The translations under genes were made by a program, and so were the position numbers. DNA of 64,000 bases, from NCBI GenBank assembly GCA_963281155.1, contig CAUJLY010000006.1, forward strand, positions 4,340,001 through 4,404,000, given 5' to 3'. The notes below the pieces were generated by a model. The model made no database searches. It was not told the origin of the DNA and saw only the letters and a list, made by a program, of their open reading frames with translations. The DNA is from Rhabditophanes sp. KR3021. Taxonomy: Eukaryota; Nematoda; Chromadorea; Rhabditida; Alloionematidae. Shown here in pieces: positions 49,835 through 62,176 of this stretch; positions within the stretch are counted from its first letter, which is position 1, and each line of letters opens with the position of its first letter.

Positions 49835-52048
49835 TCTTCTTGATTAGATAATAATTACAAAATATTGGTTTTGTAGATAAGAAAGACAAGGGATTTGATA
49901 ATAAAGTTTTTTTAGTTTCTTTAAACAATATTGGAAAACCCTTTTGAATCTTTGCTGAACACATTTACCCACGCCTTTATACCATTAACCATTCAAAAAC
50001 TTCTAAAAATAAATAAAATCTAGAAAAGTGTTATTTAAGTTAATAAAGAAACTGTGTCACACACACTTTCAAGCATCTCCTGAAACAATACATATTTAAA
50101 TAAGGACATATCAGTTAACAAAAGAAATGATTTGACTATAAATATGAAATTGTATTAAAATAAGCAACTACTAGTGTAAACTAATGTTTCTCAACAATTG
50201 AGGGCACTAACATTTTTTATAAAAGAAGAATCAATTTTGATTTATTCAAAAACATTCTGTCTTTCTTGAGGATTAACCCGACACCAAGTTTCAGTGCGTG
50301 TATCAATCTCTTCGAATGAAAAAGCTTTTGAAATATGATATTTTATAATGTTGTATAATTAAAATGATGGGTATGGGAGTTGCCTAATAGATATTAAGTC
50401 AATATATCTTCTTGATTTTTTAAATGTTAAAAAACAATAGAATAGATGTAAGATTGGGTGTGTTTTTGAAAAAGTGATAAATGAGATTTAGTCATATTCA
50501 AGTATATCATCATTTGCAATCAATTCGAAGTTTAATAAAATCTGTGTTGGGTTAACTTTATTAATACACTCGTCCAGTTTATCCTGGTGATGCCAATATT
50601 TTGACGATATTAGTTTGTTTTTAATAAACAAAAAGTAACAGTGATAAATAAGCTATTTACATCATTCAAATTATAAAGAGTTATCTTTTCATATCAAAGT
50701 GTTATATCAAAAATAAAAAAGAATTTACTCCGTAAACAAAAAGATATGGGCTAGAAGCTAAAATACGCTTTTATTCGAAATAAAACTTTCACTCATCATT
50801 CAAGTTGCATTTCAAAATGGCAAAACAGTGACTTTAATGTATACATTAAACTTGTTCTTAATACTGAACACATCTTAATAAAAAGTAACAAGAAGTGTAA
50901 AGGGTATAATAAGAGTTTTATTGGATCTATAAATAATTGATAACAGTACTATTCTTTGGATAACTTTGACCAAGGATAAAAATTGAATATACTAAAAGGA
51001 TGTCACTTGACAAAACTTGTCTTTTGTAAATTTAATGAAAAATAACTTTTAATGTCACTTTTTGTTCTAGATGAATTATCTTTGAGGAAATAAACATTGT
51101 TTACCCAATTTTGAGAATGCTATAAGTCTTTTTATTTATAAAAAATGGTTAACTATTTATTTTTGAGACAGTTCATAATACATTCAAAATTGATCAACAT
51201 ATAAAAAATTGAAGTCCTGTTTATAAATTTTAAGAACAAATATTAATGAATTTTACAATGAACATTGTGGATAACAATTATCCGCCATAAAAGGTTCTTT
51301 TTGACAAATATATTCTATTTTTGTTTAAAGGATGTATAATATAATAAAAAATATAGAAAAGTTGATGTGAGCACATGAATCTTTGAATAAAAATAGTTCA
51401 TTTGAATATAGATTTAAATATATAAATGTATCAATTCAACCCGATATTGCAGGTATAAAAATGCTTGCTTCTTCTGCTTATATACACATATTTAATCAGA
51501 CTTATTGGTATGGTTAAAAATCAAATACAATTGTGAAGGGATATAATTAATAAAATGACAATACTTATTCTCCCTTTAAATGCTAATTTTTAGGTTCATT
51601 TTAATGGGACTTAAAGATTATGCTAAACAGCTATTTAAGCAAAATGTGATCTAAATGCCATCAAAAAGATATTATTGAATATATTTTACTTCCAAACTGA
51701 TATTTCTCAATATTAGTTCATCGCATAAACATAATGAGGCATTTATGAAAAAATTAAACCATTAAATACACATTGTATAAAAGTGTCAGATATTGAGGAT
51801 GAAATAATAGAAGAAAGAGACGATTTGATAGTAGGGAATGTTAATAAAGAACAATTGCAATTAACTCTGTTGTCCTTCTCATAATAGATGGACAAATATA
51901 GATTAAATAGGATAATGTGATAAGGGTGTGCGTTTTGGGACTTTCAGAGACTTAGCAACACAGAATACTGACGAAGTTGATTTGATTGTATAATAATATA
52001 AAAGTGTGTATGAATACACGCTAATAATTGTTTAAGGCAATTTGGATG
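49835..52048. other. Intergenic, Ly6-like to Rab11-FIP gene
   Basis: Mostly AT-rich without genes. At 50242-50360 (minus) an orphan open stretch reads KAFSFEEIDTRTETWCRVN then PQERQNVFE and a stop; its composition is more protein-like than the surroundings, but no clear start or splice partner was found. Near 51730-51880 (plus) an acidic open frame is likely chance. Confidence 0.45.
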
Positions 52049-52219
52049 TCAAGTCCAAAATGAGCGGGGCAATGATATTGTCTTCCTCCAAAAAGATTTT
52101 AATACACTTTGACTAGACTCGCTTCCTTCAATTTGTTCACCGGCTTCTGATATACTTCTGGATGTTGTGGTTGTTGCTGTCCCTCTAGGGGTTGATGTCT
52201 CTGAATTGTCCAGTACCAG
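52049..52219 (-). other. Open in-frame extension beyond the Rab11-FIP stop codon
   Basis: Directly after the TGA at 52222-52220 the same frame stays open for 56 codons to a TGA at 52051-52049 and encodes plausible protein (ETSTPRGTATTTTSRSISEA, then SVLKSFWRKTISLPRSFWT). The stop context is TGA CTG. A 33-nt in-frame segment with gt...cag ends (donor gtagtt, acceptor attcag) would also remove the TGA. See findings. Confidence 0.45.
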
Positions 52220-53379
52220 TCATGTGGAACTACTGTTTGAAGATTTTTTGTTATTGTTCGATGGCAAATCTTCCTCTTTTATTTCCAAAATCTCTGGATG
52301 TAACTCAATTACTCGAACCAGAATATTGTTGATATATTCTTTCAAGTGGCGAGTTTCAATTTCCATTTGAAGGTAACCAGACTTCCAATCTTTGTCGGCA
52401 CTTCCGTTTCCAGTTAACTCATCGGCTAGAGAGGAAAGATTTCCTGCTAACAAAAGTTGACCTTTGTTTACAGAATCAGCTAACATTTCATTGTGAAGAT
52501 CCTCACTGGCTTTTTGAAGCCTGCGGTTTTCATTTCTCAATTCGATGTTCTCTTCTTCTAGTGCAGAAATCTAAAAATTATTAAATAATTAAAGGATTAT
52601 TTGTTAAACATACTTGATATGATACTGAACCCTGTCTACCAACACCTCTTTGTCTTAATTCCTCGGTTTCCCTATTCAATTGTTCGACTAATTCCGTATT
52701 GCTATACATATCGGCTTGGATATCTCTTTTGTATAAATCAAACTGTCTCAAAGTTTCCTTCTTCTCTTGTTCTGCATTTTGATAGGCTTCTTTTGCGTCT
52801 TCAAATTTTTCTTTCATTTCGGAGATAGTATTTAGATATTTTTTTATTTCAATTTCATACCTTGCCTTTTCTTTGGCATAACTTTCGGCGTCTTTTTTGA
52901 GCATCTCATACTTTAAACCGCAACTTTCCAATTCGAGCTGTTTCTCTCTTTCATTCCTAGAAATAGCTTCTTGGTGGTTTCTTTTCAGTTCTTTCACCTT
53001 ATCCTCTAGTTTTTTCTTCCGTTTGGTGTAACTTTTCCTCTAGGACACTATTCCGCTCAACTTCGATGGCATAGTCACGCTCCAATCTATTTTTCTCATT
53101 ATTGGTTGCCTGATGCATAGATTCCATATCTGATAGTCGCTGATTCAATGAAGTAATCTAGAAAATCATATAAATATTGTTTTAATTTACATTACTTACC
53201 GTGTTGGAGAGAGTGCTAATCTCCGGTTGAAATTCACTGTCGCTAATACTCATTAATTCAGGATCACTGCCAAAACTTGTCCTTCTCGAACTACGTTGGC
53301 CAGTACTATACAATTGTTTAGCTACAGAAGCTGAACTGGGAGAACTAGTAAAGCGCATAACAATTGGTGTCGTTTGTTC
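52220..53379 (-). CDS. Rab11 family-interacting protein, FIP3/FIP4 (nuf)-like
   Basis: Dimeric coiled-coil effector that links Rab11 (and Arf6) recycling endosomes to motors during traffic and cytokinesis. Exons (minus): 53379-53200, 53157-52614 and 52570-52220; introns 42-43 nt. The first is Ser-rich (SSRRTSFGSDPELMSISDSE), as N-terminal to FIP3/nuf coiled coils. The second is a long coiled coil (HQEAISRNEREKQLELESC). The third ends in the Rab11-binding domain: LKEYINNILVRVIELHPEIL. Exon 53157-52614 is 544 nt and needs one base removed: around 53010-53020 the frame changes from LHQTEEK to LEDKVKELKRN at a run of six A. A further 5' coding exon must exist because this one begins mid-frame with no leading Met; the best candidate is 58507-58475. 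With that exon the protein is 368 aa to the TGA. EF hands of vertebrate FIP3 are not seen. Confidence 0.85.
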
Positions 53380-56300
53380 CTATAAATTGACAAACAAAAT
53401 TATTTATAAATGTAGAGATGTATTAAATACATATAGCTGTATTTATGTAGGATATTAATGTATAGGTTGAAATTGTACGGGCTTAATCTTCTCCATTTAT
53501 ATTTTATATCCAGATAGATATAGGAATATTAATGTGAGGTGTTAGATTTGTTAATGTTCAAGAAGAGTAATATGCTTGTAATGATTGGAAAGAAATAGCC
53601 TGCTTGTAATGTAAACATAATACTTTGATAAAAGAACACCGGTATTGACAACGGTTCCAAAAGACAAGCTTTTGAATCTAAGTATATTTTATCATATTCT
53701 ATCAAGATACAATAAATGCTTACATAGCCTGTTATAAGTTACCAACTCAGTGATCAAATCTTGTTTCTTATAATTGTACATATCTGTTAACAACCTATTT
53801 TTTTCAAGAACTCAAAAAACAATTTTTAGAACTACTTCTTAAACATAATTTCAAACATACAACAGATGTTTAAGTGACGAATTTTGAAAGGAAACAATTA
53901 TTAAAAAATTGTTACCATTAAGACAGAAACACTTAAGCAGTTGACATAATCTTCTTATCTATACATAACTGAAATATTAGTGAAAAAGTTATGATATGTA
54001 TGCATACATATATTTCAAAAGTACAAAAATATGTGTCTGTTACAAAATATACATCTGTATATATTGAGCATAAGGTAAATATATTAGCTTTGACTTGAAT
54101 CAGAGCAAGTCTCACTTCATCAAATACATATAACCACTATTAATTGAGTGATATTTGAAATTAAATGAGTGTGAAAATACAGACAACTTGTTAGATCCCA
54201 AGCTGACATGTTTTTAATTTATCAGATATCTTTCGATTTATATTATACAATGTCATGTATGTATATTTGAATTTATACAAAATAAACAAAGACTAATATG
54301 CTATATATCGACATATTTTTTGTAAAAATTAGCTCAATAGATTTTTGATTAAAATTAAAAGCTATCAATGTACAAATAAAAAAGAGTATACATATTTTAA
54401 TGTCGAAGAAATTATATTTTCATATACAAAATTATAAATGACTAGAGTTTGTCAACAAAAACAACTGCTAAGTATTTTATAAATGGTAAATGATATATTT
54501 AAAGTATTAGAACAATTAGGCATTTCCAAAATATTAACATTTACGACAAAGTAATTAAAATACTTTAATTACAAATTTTCTTAAATCACTATTTTGTCAG
54601 TGTACTAAAGTGATTGTATCGTGATCACCAAAAATATGATTATATGTAAACGACTAAATAAAATGATTTATTTTTTAAATACACAAAATATACATTTAGC
54701 CATGTGTTTGATTTTTAAAAGATATTACTCAAAAAATGAGAATAACAAGTTGCGCAGGAGATGTTTTTTTGGAAGAAATAATATTTAAAAAGTTTGTTTT
54801 TATCACAACCTATAATTAGTTAACATTCTTGATTAGAAAAAATATTATGTTTTGGCCTTATAGTTACATACATTCTAATAAATGCATCAATAACAATTAC
54901 AAAAAACGGTGTGATCGGTTAAGATTGTATCAATAAAGTAAAGATATAGAACATCATTAATGAACACCGCCAACGACATAACTAAAATGAAGGGTGTTCG
55001 AGAGTAAAATAATTGAACATATTTAATAGATAAATGGGGCTTTAAAAGACGACTATATAGCATCTTTATCATATTTGGTCCTAATCCCAAACGGTAATAT
55101 ATCTATCAAATAGGGCTTACAAAAATTCTGAACTAAAATGGACTCTGTTTTCAAATAAATGACAACTCAAACCATCCACAGAACATGTAAATGTGTTTTA
55201 AAAGAGTCAAGACAAAAAGAATAAGATAAATGAGTGTCAAATATATTAGATGTAAGATATATAGCTAATATGGTCTCTATTTTGGTCCAATACCATTTCA
55301 GATTTTTTTATATATTTTTTGATGTTATGTCGACGTTAACAAGTATATTGGTCTGGATAAAGAGCGATACTTTACTATAAGCCATTTTTTATAGATTTAA
55401 TAAAAATCAGCAATAAATTAATTAGGCCATTCATAATGTATCACCTTTTCTTTAATTATTTTCGAATCAAATAATGCCGAAATTGAGTTTAATCATTATA
55501 GAAAATAATAAAAATAATGTGATATAAATTTGTTATTAAATGATCTAGACCATATTAATAGTAAATATATTCGACGCTTTCCTAAAAAATCATTCATTTG
55601 GTGGTTTATGAAAACAAAAAGATGTAAGCAGTTAAGTGGTATCAATCTGAGCTTATATCTTAAATCGAAATATAAAAGTAGCTGTATGTTTAAGTTTGTG
55701 GTGGCATTTTAAATGATTTATTCAATAAAATGGGTTCATTTAATTTTCACTTCGCATGCTAAATAATATTAGATTCAACTTATATGTGAGAAATTAAATA
55801 TTCACACTGGGTAATTGTACTGATTTAACTATTAGGCGAGTGTTTAGTTTGCCTGCACTTATTGTATAATTTGTTTGTATCAATGTAAAAAATCGGTCCA
55901 CTAGTAATGTTTTAAATTAATAATTCAAGACAAAAATGATGCTTAAATATTGTTTATAAAAAGACTTCTTGTCTTCAATGAAACGGAAAGGTGTTTAAAG
56001 ACGGTTTGGATATAAATGTATATAGTTAAGTAACTAAGTAAACCCAAGTCATGTTTAGAAAAATAATTAAACTAATTTCTAAATGATTTATAAAATTGTG
56101 TTTGCAAGCAATAAGCAAATTAAAAGTTACACATTGAATAAATGATTGGCACAAGAGTATGTATTACTTAAGAGTGAGCGCAATGTTTACACTTAATTCT
56201 TTGATAAAATCAAAAACAAAAGCAAAAGTTGTCTCTTGGCTTTTGTCTAGAAATTTGTTGTAGTTCTATGTTTTATTTCCTTGCGACATTATACATACTT

Positions 56301-58474
56301 TTGTATTGTTAGAAATAGTGTTAAAGTCACCAACATAAATTTAAACCGAATTTTTTATAGACCTCTTCTATATTCCCAAAAGGGTATTTCAAAAATAAAG
56401 AAACTTTTTTGTTATTTATTTATACAGTCATCTAATCACGGTTTAAACCGCAAGATACTAAGATTATAAAGGTATTCAAATAATTTTGCTAAAAACAATT
56501 GGAATATTAAGCATTAAATAGCAAATTCCAAATAACTCTCAAAAACAAAATACAATACCATTTCTAGTAAAAGATTGCTTAATACGAACTAATTTCGGTT
56601 GATCACCTTATATAATATTTACAAACAACGAAAAACTCAATTAACAAACATTGTTTGTGATTGGGGGCGATTTAAAGACTTTTGCAACAAATCTAATTGG
56701 TTCCTATGTGCGATTGAAATAAATCATCAGAAAGCTTTTAAATGTATTTGTTATTTTAGTGTTAATAGGATATATCTAATGAGGCTGTAGGAGTGAAGTA
56801 AAAAATGATACTATTCAACAGATTGTATCATTATTATTTATTGTTAACATATATTTTGTTGAAAAGAGTACAAAAAAGGATGTATGTTATAAATTATAAG
56901 GAAATTAAATGTTTAGTAAATATAATAAGTTTTGAAAGTAAAGCCAAACAATATACCGAATGATTTATAGGAGGTAGACAATAGTAACTAAAATTAAAAT
57001 ATTGTCACTTGTTTGAAACAATAGTAACTGGACATAATATCAAACAGGTTTTACATATGGTCATTCTGGGTGCATAGTGAAAGGAATAGCCTAAATTTAC
57101 TCAGTACAAAAAGTTTCAAGGGAGCATAAAATGATTGCAAAAAAATAAAGATGAGGTGCGGTTAAATCTACTTCTGTTACTTGTTTAATTCATAATATTT
57201 TACTTTTCATTGCATAGACAAAATATACAAAGATAATATTATATATAAAAAATGTTTTGTTGAGATTGTACTTTTTGAATAAGGTTTAAAGAAATATCAG
57301 GATTTTAAGTGATTATTCTTCAGTTCTATTAACGGAAACACATACAAATTAGTTATATCTGTAAAAAGTTGAAGTGTATCGTCGTCTATAGAAAGGGGAA
57401 CTATATTCAATATCTAGACAATTAAAATACATTTTCGAATAAAGCTTAAAGTAAAAAAACAATATGATTCTATATAATCATTAAATTACCTTTTAAAAAA
57501 ATAATGTCACACTTAATCAAAGCTAGTTTAAGTTGACAATTTTTTGTTGCTCATCTATAAAAAGATAAAAGTATTGATATATAATATTGTGCATATGAAG
57601 CATCATGCTAAATATGATGATTTAAAAGCTTATATATCACACTAAAGTCTTCTTTATATCCTATTTGTTGTGAATGGTATAGTTATAAATACAAACAACT
57701 GATCGCATATTCACAAAATCTCGTATGAAATTTCGTAGTATAAGAGAAAGTGTATTTGTTTGTAATGGATTGTTGAATTTTAATTATGTGAGATAAGTAC
57801 TTTTAAAAAATGGATAACAATAATAAGCATAAATTGGAAGTAGTGTGTTATGAATAGAGATGATAGTGTTTCTGTTTCTACAAATTGAGTCTCACTGAAT
57901 TGTTTTGTTTGCAAACTTGTCTGTATTATTAAAGAACATATTACAATTTCATTTTATTAATTTTTAAAATTGTTTAAGTAATGGCTTCATGTTGAGTGTC
58001 AAGGGGAATTTGTCACACGAATTCGTAATGTCAATAATAAAAAATGAGGTGATTTTTACAAACATAAATAGAAAACAATGCATACTTAAAATGTAAATAA
58101 TATCGCTAAACGTCTAAAATGATTGAAGTAATTGATCATTTCAAATGAATTGGCAATTCTCCATATATACACTTAAAATTCCTTACAAGGCTATTTTTAA
58201 TAGATCTAATCAACTACAACTGTTATATTTATATGAATAAAAATATACTGCAACGATGATGTTCAAAACAATCAATTTTTAGCTTCTAAATGAATTATTC
58301 CGGTAAAATTGGAGTATTAATTTACCCAACAAACACACTCACTAGATGAGTAATAATTAATGGGTGTGGTAATAAAATAAATAAAACAAATTGTTTTGAA
58401 GTAAAAAAAGTAAAAACCTTCTCGGAATTAATCGGTCTCGCAAATTCTATTTTGAAAATCAAAAGAAAACTTAC
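53380..58474 (-). other. Probable long first intron of Rab11-FIP gene
   Basis: 5.1 kb of AT-rich DNA with no recognisable coding exon on either strand. A 12-nt motif (acaatagtaact) is repeated 40 nt apart at 56978 and 57018. If the exon at 58475-58507 belongs to the gene, this whole stretch is intron; otherwise it is intergenic. Confidence 0.45.
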
Positions 58475-58507
58475 TCCATCTCCGTATGAGTCATAAAATT
58501 TTGACAT
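58475..58507 (-). other. Candidate first coding exon of Rab11-FIP gene
   Basis: ATG at 58507 opens MSKFYDSYGDG followed by a consensus gtaagt donor at phase 0, which matches the acceptor phase at 53379. Eleven codons is the same style of tiny first exon seen in the homeobox gene. The link spans 5.1 kb and is inferred from phase and position only. Confidence 0.4.
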
Positions 58508-61500
58508 ATTTCTCAATATTTTGGGGAACTGCGTTCTTTGATAATATGTAAAAGATCAAACAAATTATTAGCCGCCTTTTAATTAAATAGTGACAACTTT
58601 TCAGGTAACAAAAGTATTTGCATTCAGATAGTGAAAAGTAATTTCGAGATAAGGACAAAGTGGTGGCTTCTTTTATATCTATAATATTGTGTAAATAAAA
58701 GAATATTTTAAACAATTAAACATAATAGTTCGCAACAAATTACAAAAAAAAGAATATGACGTTCGTCTTTATTTTCGTACATAGATACTAAATATAATTT
58801 TAGTAAACATGTGAATATGATCATTAAACGGCTGTTTAAATGAAATAAACATACTTTTGCTTGATCAAAGCTTGTCATAAGAAAAATTTGCAATAAAGTT
58901 TAATACATTTTGAAAGAGCGAGAATAAAGTTTGGTTTTTTATTTCTTCAGACATTATCAGAATTTGTTTAGCAAAATGTATGAAGGTATTTAAATTGGTT
59001 GAGCATTTTAATAGCATTTTCAAAGTTGACATCAATTTAGTGACAAATGTCGTATTATACGATTTTTTAAAAGATCCTTAAAGAAAGTATGTGACTTTTA
59101 GACACCTTCATGTTGTTTTGAAACACGTTTAAGGATTTCAAGGAGGATGCTTATTGTTGTTAGTATACTAAACTAAATAAATAAAAGTTGTAAGTATTTG
59201 GGAAAATAAAACATCAAAATGCCAAAATATAAATAAAGGACACTAAGATTTGTCATGGTTATTGCACTATTATCACCTTCAACTTGCTTTGTATGTTAAT
59301 AAAAAGAAAAATAGTAAAGAGAACAAGTACCATGAGAATCAAATGACATGCAAGTCTTTTAAACTAAAAGTTAAAGGTGCTGGCAGTGTCTTTTGAATTG
59401 GTTAGGAGTAAATATAGAATTGATTATTTCAATAATGCAGAGAAAATATATAATACTAACTGTTTCAAGTAATTTTTTCACAAATTCAACTTATTAACTC
59501 AGCCGAAAGTTTGTTAGAAAACTGCGATATTATATAACTTTTCTAGCCATCGTTTTAAATTGGTCAAACCAAAGATTTCATGCTACCTAGATTTTCAATC
59601 TTTTATTAACCTTAAATAAATGTTTTATTTACTAGATAGGAGCTGTCGTATTTTAAAGCATAGAAACGAATATCGCCATTTAATAACAAATATACCACTA
59701 AATACAAGCCACTGTATTATTGAAAGTCATTGTCCGGAAAATATAGTGGACAAAAACATTTTAATATCAACGATGAACTAATGGTGAACCCAAATACTAT
59801 CGTTATAAAAAAGATACCATAGAATACCACTTTAAATTTAATTTTGATTAAAAAATTTGACGTCAAATGATGGGGCTGTGGAACAAATATTCAAATTTAT
59901 TTAATTTATGTATAAATGAACAACACCCACAAGAGGATGATAAGTTTGGGAAGCATATTGTTTTAAACAATAGTATAGGTTAAGAGATGCGCAAAGTGTT
60001 GTTTTCAACTTTGGCATCGACTTAATCATATTGTCTTGTTTAGAAGAGCTTCATTTTCGTAAACTTGTCATGTATCCATTAACAAGAATATGTTTGGTAG
60101 TTGTTGAATAATAAATTAGGTTTAGTATCATGGAAATGATTGAAAGAATAATAAATTTCTCAAAATAGGCAAAAACCAATAAAAATGAAGTAAAATAAAT
60201 ACTATTTGATGTTAGTATAAAATAGTACAATGCCTTATCAAGTAATAATATTTTTGTAAAGTTTGTAAAAGATCTTTTAAAGAATGATTCTTATTTATTG
60301 TGTAGAATGCATATGTTGGCTCGACAATAAGAAACAATGCTAAGCATATTTGATAGATCAAAAGTAAACTTTTGAAATAATTAATAATATTTTGAGGTTG
60401 AATTCTTATGACATACTAACATATGAGTAATTGGTCATGTGAATGATCCGAAAAATTTTAATGAGAAAAATATATGTTTAGGTAGATATTTTTTCAAAAA
60501 AGTTAAAAAACTGATTGGAGGTTTTGAATATATTGATAATATAGACAGTTAAAAGGTACTATTATGAGTAAACACATGACCAAGTATAGTGGTATAAAGC
60601 TGACCACCGATGTGTTACTAAACACATGCTGTAAGGATATATTGGGCAAATAAAGGTCATCAGCCGTTTGCCTTACCTTAGTCGAGGCAACTCATTCAAC
60701 TAAAAGAGATTTAGGTCTACGCGTAAAATTGTTGGTCTTCTATATTGTATGAAGACAGTGAATCGATGTCCATACCTGTATTTTGGTTGCCTCAGTTGGC
60801 ATTACAGTCATCATCAACAATAAATGTGAGTTCACTAGAATCACCAATGAGTAGAACAAACAAAATTTATTTGTTTGGATTATTGACTATCGCTATGTGA
60901 AAGAGTGTTAAATGTGTTTAAGTTTAATTGCCTCGCTCTCTTTCGATCAACTAAAATACGTATTTTGGTTGGCGACATGTGAAATATTTAAGACCATTAT
61001 TTCAAAAAAATCACTAGACTAGTTTTGTATTTGATGACAAGAGTTGATTAAATTTTAAAACCAAATTAAAAAGATTAAGTGCGTATTTTAGTATATAAAA
61101 TAAAATTTAGTAACAAAGAAGTAATAATGTTATCAGCTGAACATTTATTGATATACAAAATTGATCGGTAACAATAGTTTCTACTAAAATAAATAAAACA
61201 TATACCCAAGTAAGGTAAATTATTGTGCTAAAATACATATAGAACAGAAGTCAACAAGCTTTTATCGAACAATAATTTATAATGCAAATAAGATCTTTAT
61301 GGTTACCTGTAATGGAGTCGTTGAATGATGTTATCATTGTCTATCACAAGTATAGATGAAAGGAAGGTATTTTTTAATAAATTCTAAGATATACAATGAG
61401 AATACATACTGAAATCAATTTGAAAAAGAATTGAAGAGGCATTGTTGATGCTTTTTTAAACAAACAAAAGAATTATCAAAAGATTTTTTAAACTTCAACA

Positions 61501-62176
61501 ATGACATATATTGTAGTGGCGTAATTATCTTAGAAATGTGGTTGACAACGTAGATTGCTTTATATGGTTGAATTGTAATACATGTTGATGGGAGTTATTA
61601 ACTTTAATTCGAAGGTATGTCATAAAATTAGTTTAATGCCATATTGACAAAGCTTAGTGCATGACGGCATTTTTAAAATGATTATTCACACTACGACGTC
61701 ATCTTTCTAGGAACATATCATATTTGTTCAATAACGTCAACATAATATTGAATAATAGCAAAATAAAGGTACTCGGTCTAGTACCGGGTGATTTTTATAA
61801 GTGTTCTTACAAATTAAAAAATGAAATTACTAAGTATATAGGGATACAGGATGTCTTAAAGATATGAAAACATGCAATTCATCCAGGTTTTTAATGTACT
61901 TGGGAAATAATAGAGATATTTACCATTATAGTGCAATTATGAACAGGAATAATATTAAAACAATTTACTTTTATAAATTTAAAAGACCACAACTTGATAT
62001 TTCTCAATTTCATAAATAAATTGAGGTATTTAAGAATATTTTTCAATGCATGATATAATGTATTTTAAAAATTACTATCTTTATTGAAATATTTACACCA
62101 AAGCTAAAGTAAGAGTATTTTACAAATGCTGTCTTTAATTGGGAGTTATAAATATCCAAACATCAATGTAAATTAG
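58508..62176. other. Gene-poor stretch
   Basis: AT-rich, no long frames. One GC-richer island (60560-60880) has minus-strand splice-like signals and small hairpins, described separately. Elsewhere I see nothing. Confidence 0.5.
60560..60880 (-). other. GC-richer island with splice-like signals and hairpins
   Basis: On the minus strand there are three short segments bounded by good splice signals: one ending in a gtatgg donor near 60773, one ending in gtaagg near 60678, and one after a ccttacag acceptor near 60631. They could encode MMTVMPTEATKIQ, LNELPRL and a Cys-containing end, but frames are short. A perfect 7-bp stem with a 4-nt loop lies near 60610-60628. It could be a small spliced gene, a 5' UTR or a structured RNA. 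Confidence 0.25.

Noticed and set aside
51720..51890. Acidic plus-strand open stretch (DIEDEIIEERDDL)
   Set aside because: Purine-rich AT-rich sequence often gives such frames; no ATG or splice sites and no known motif.
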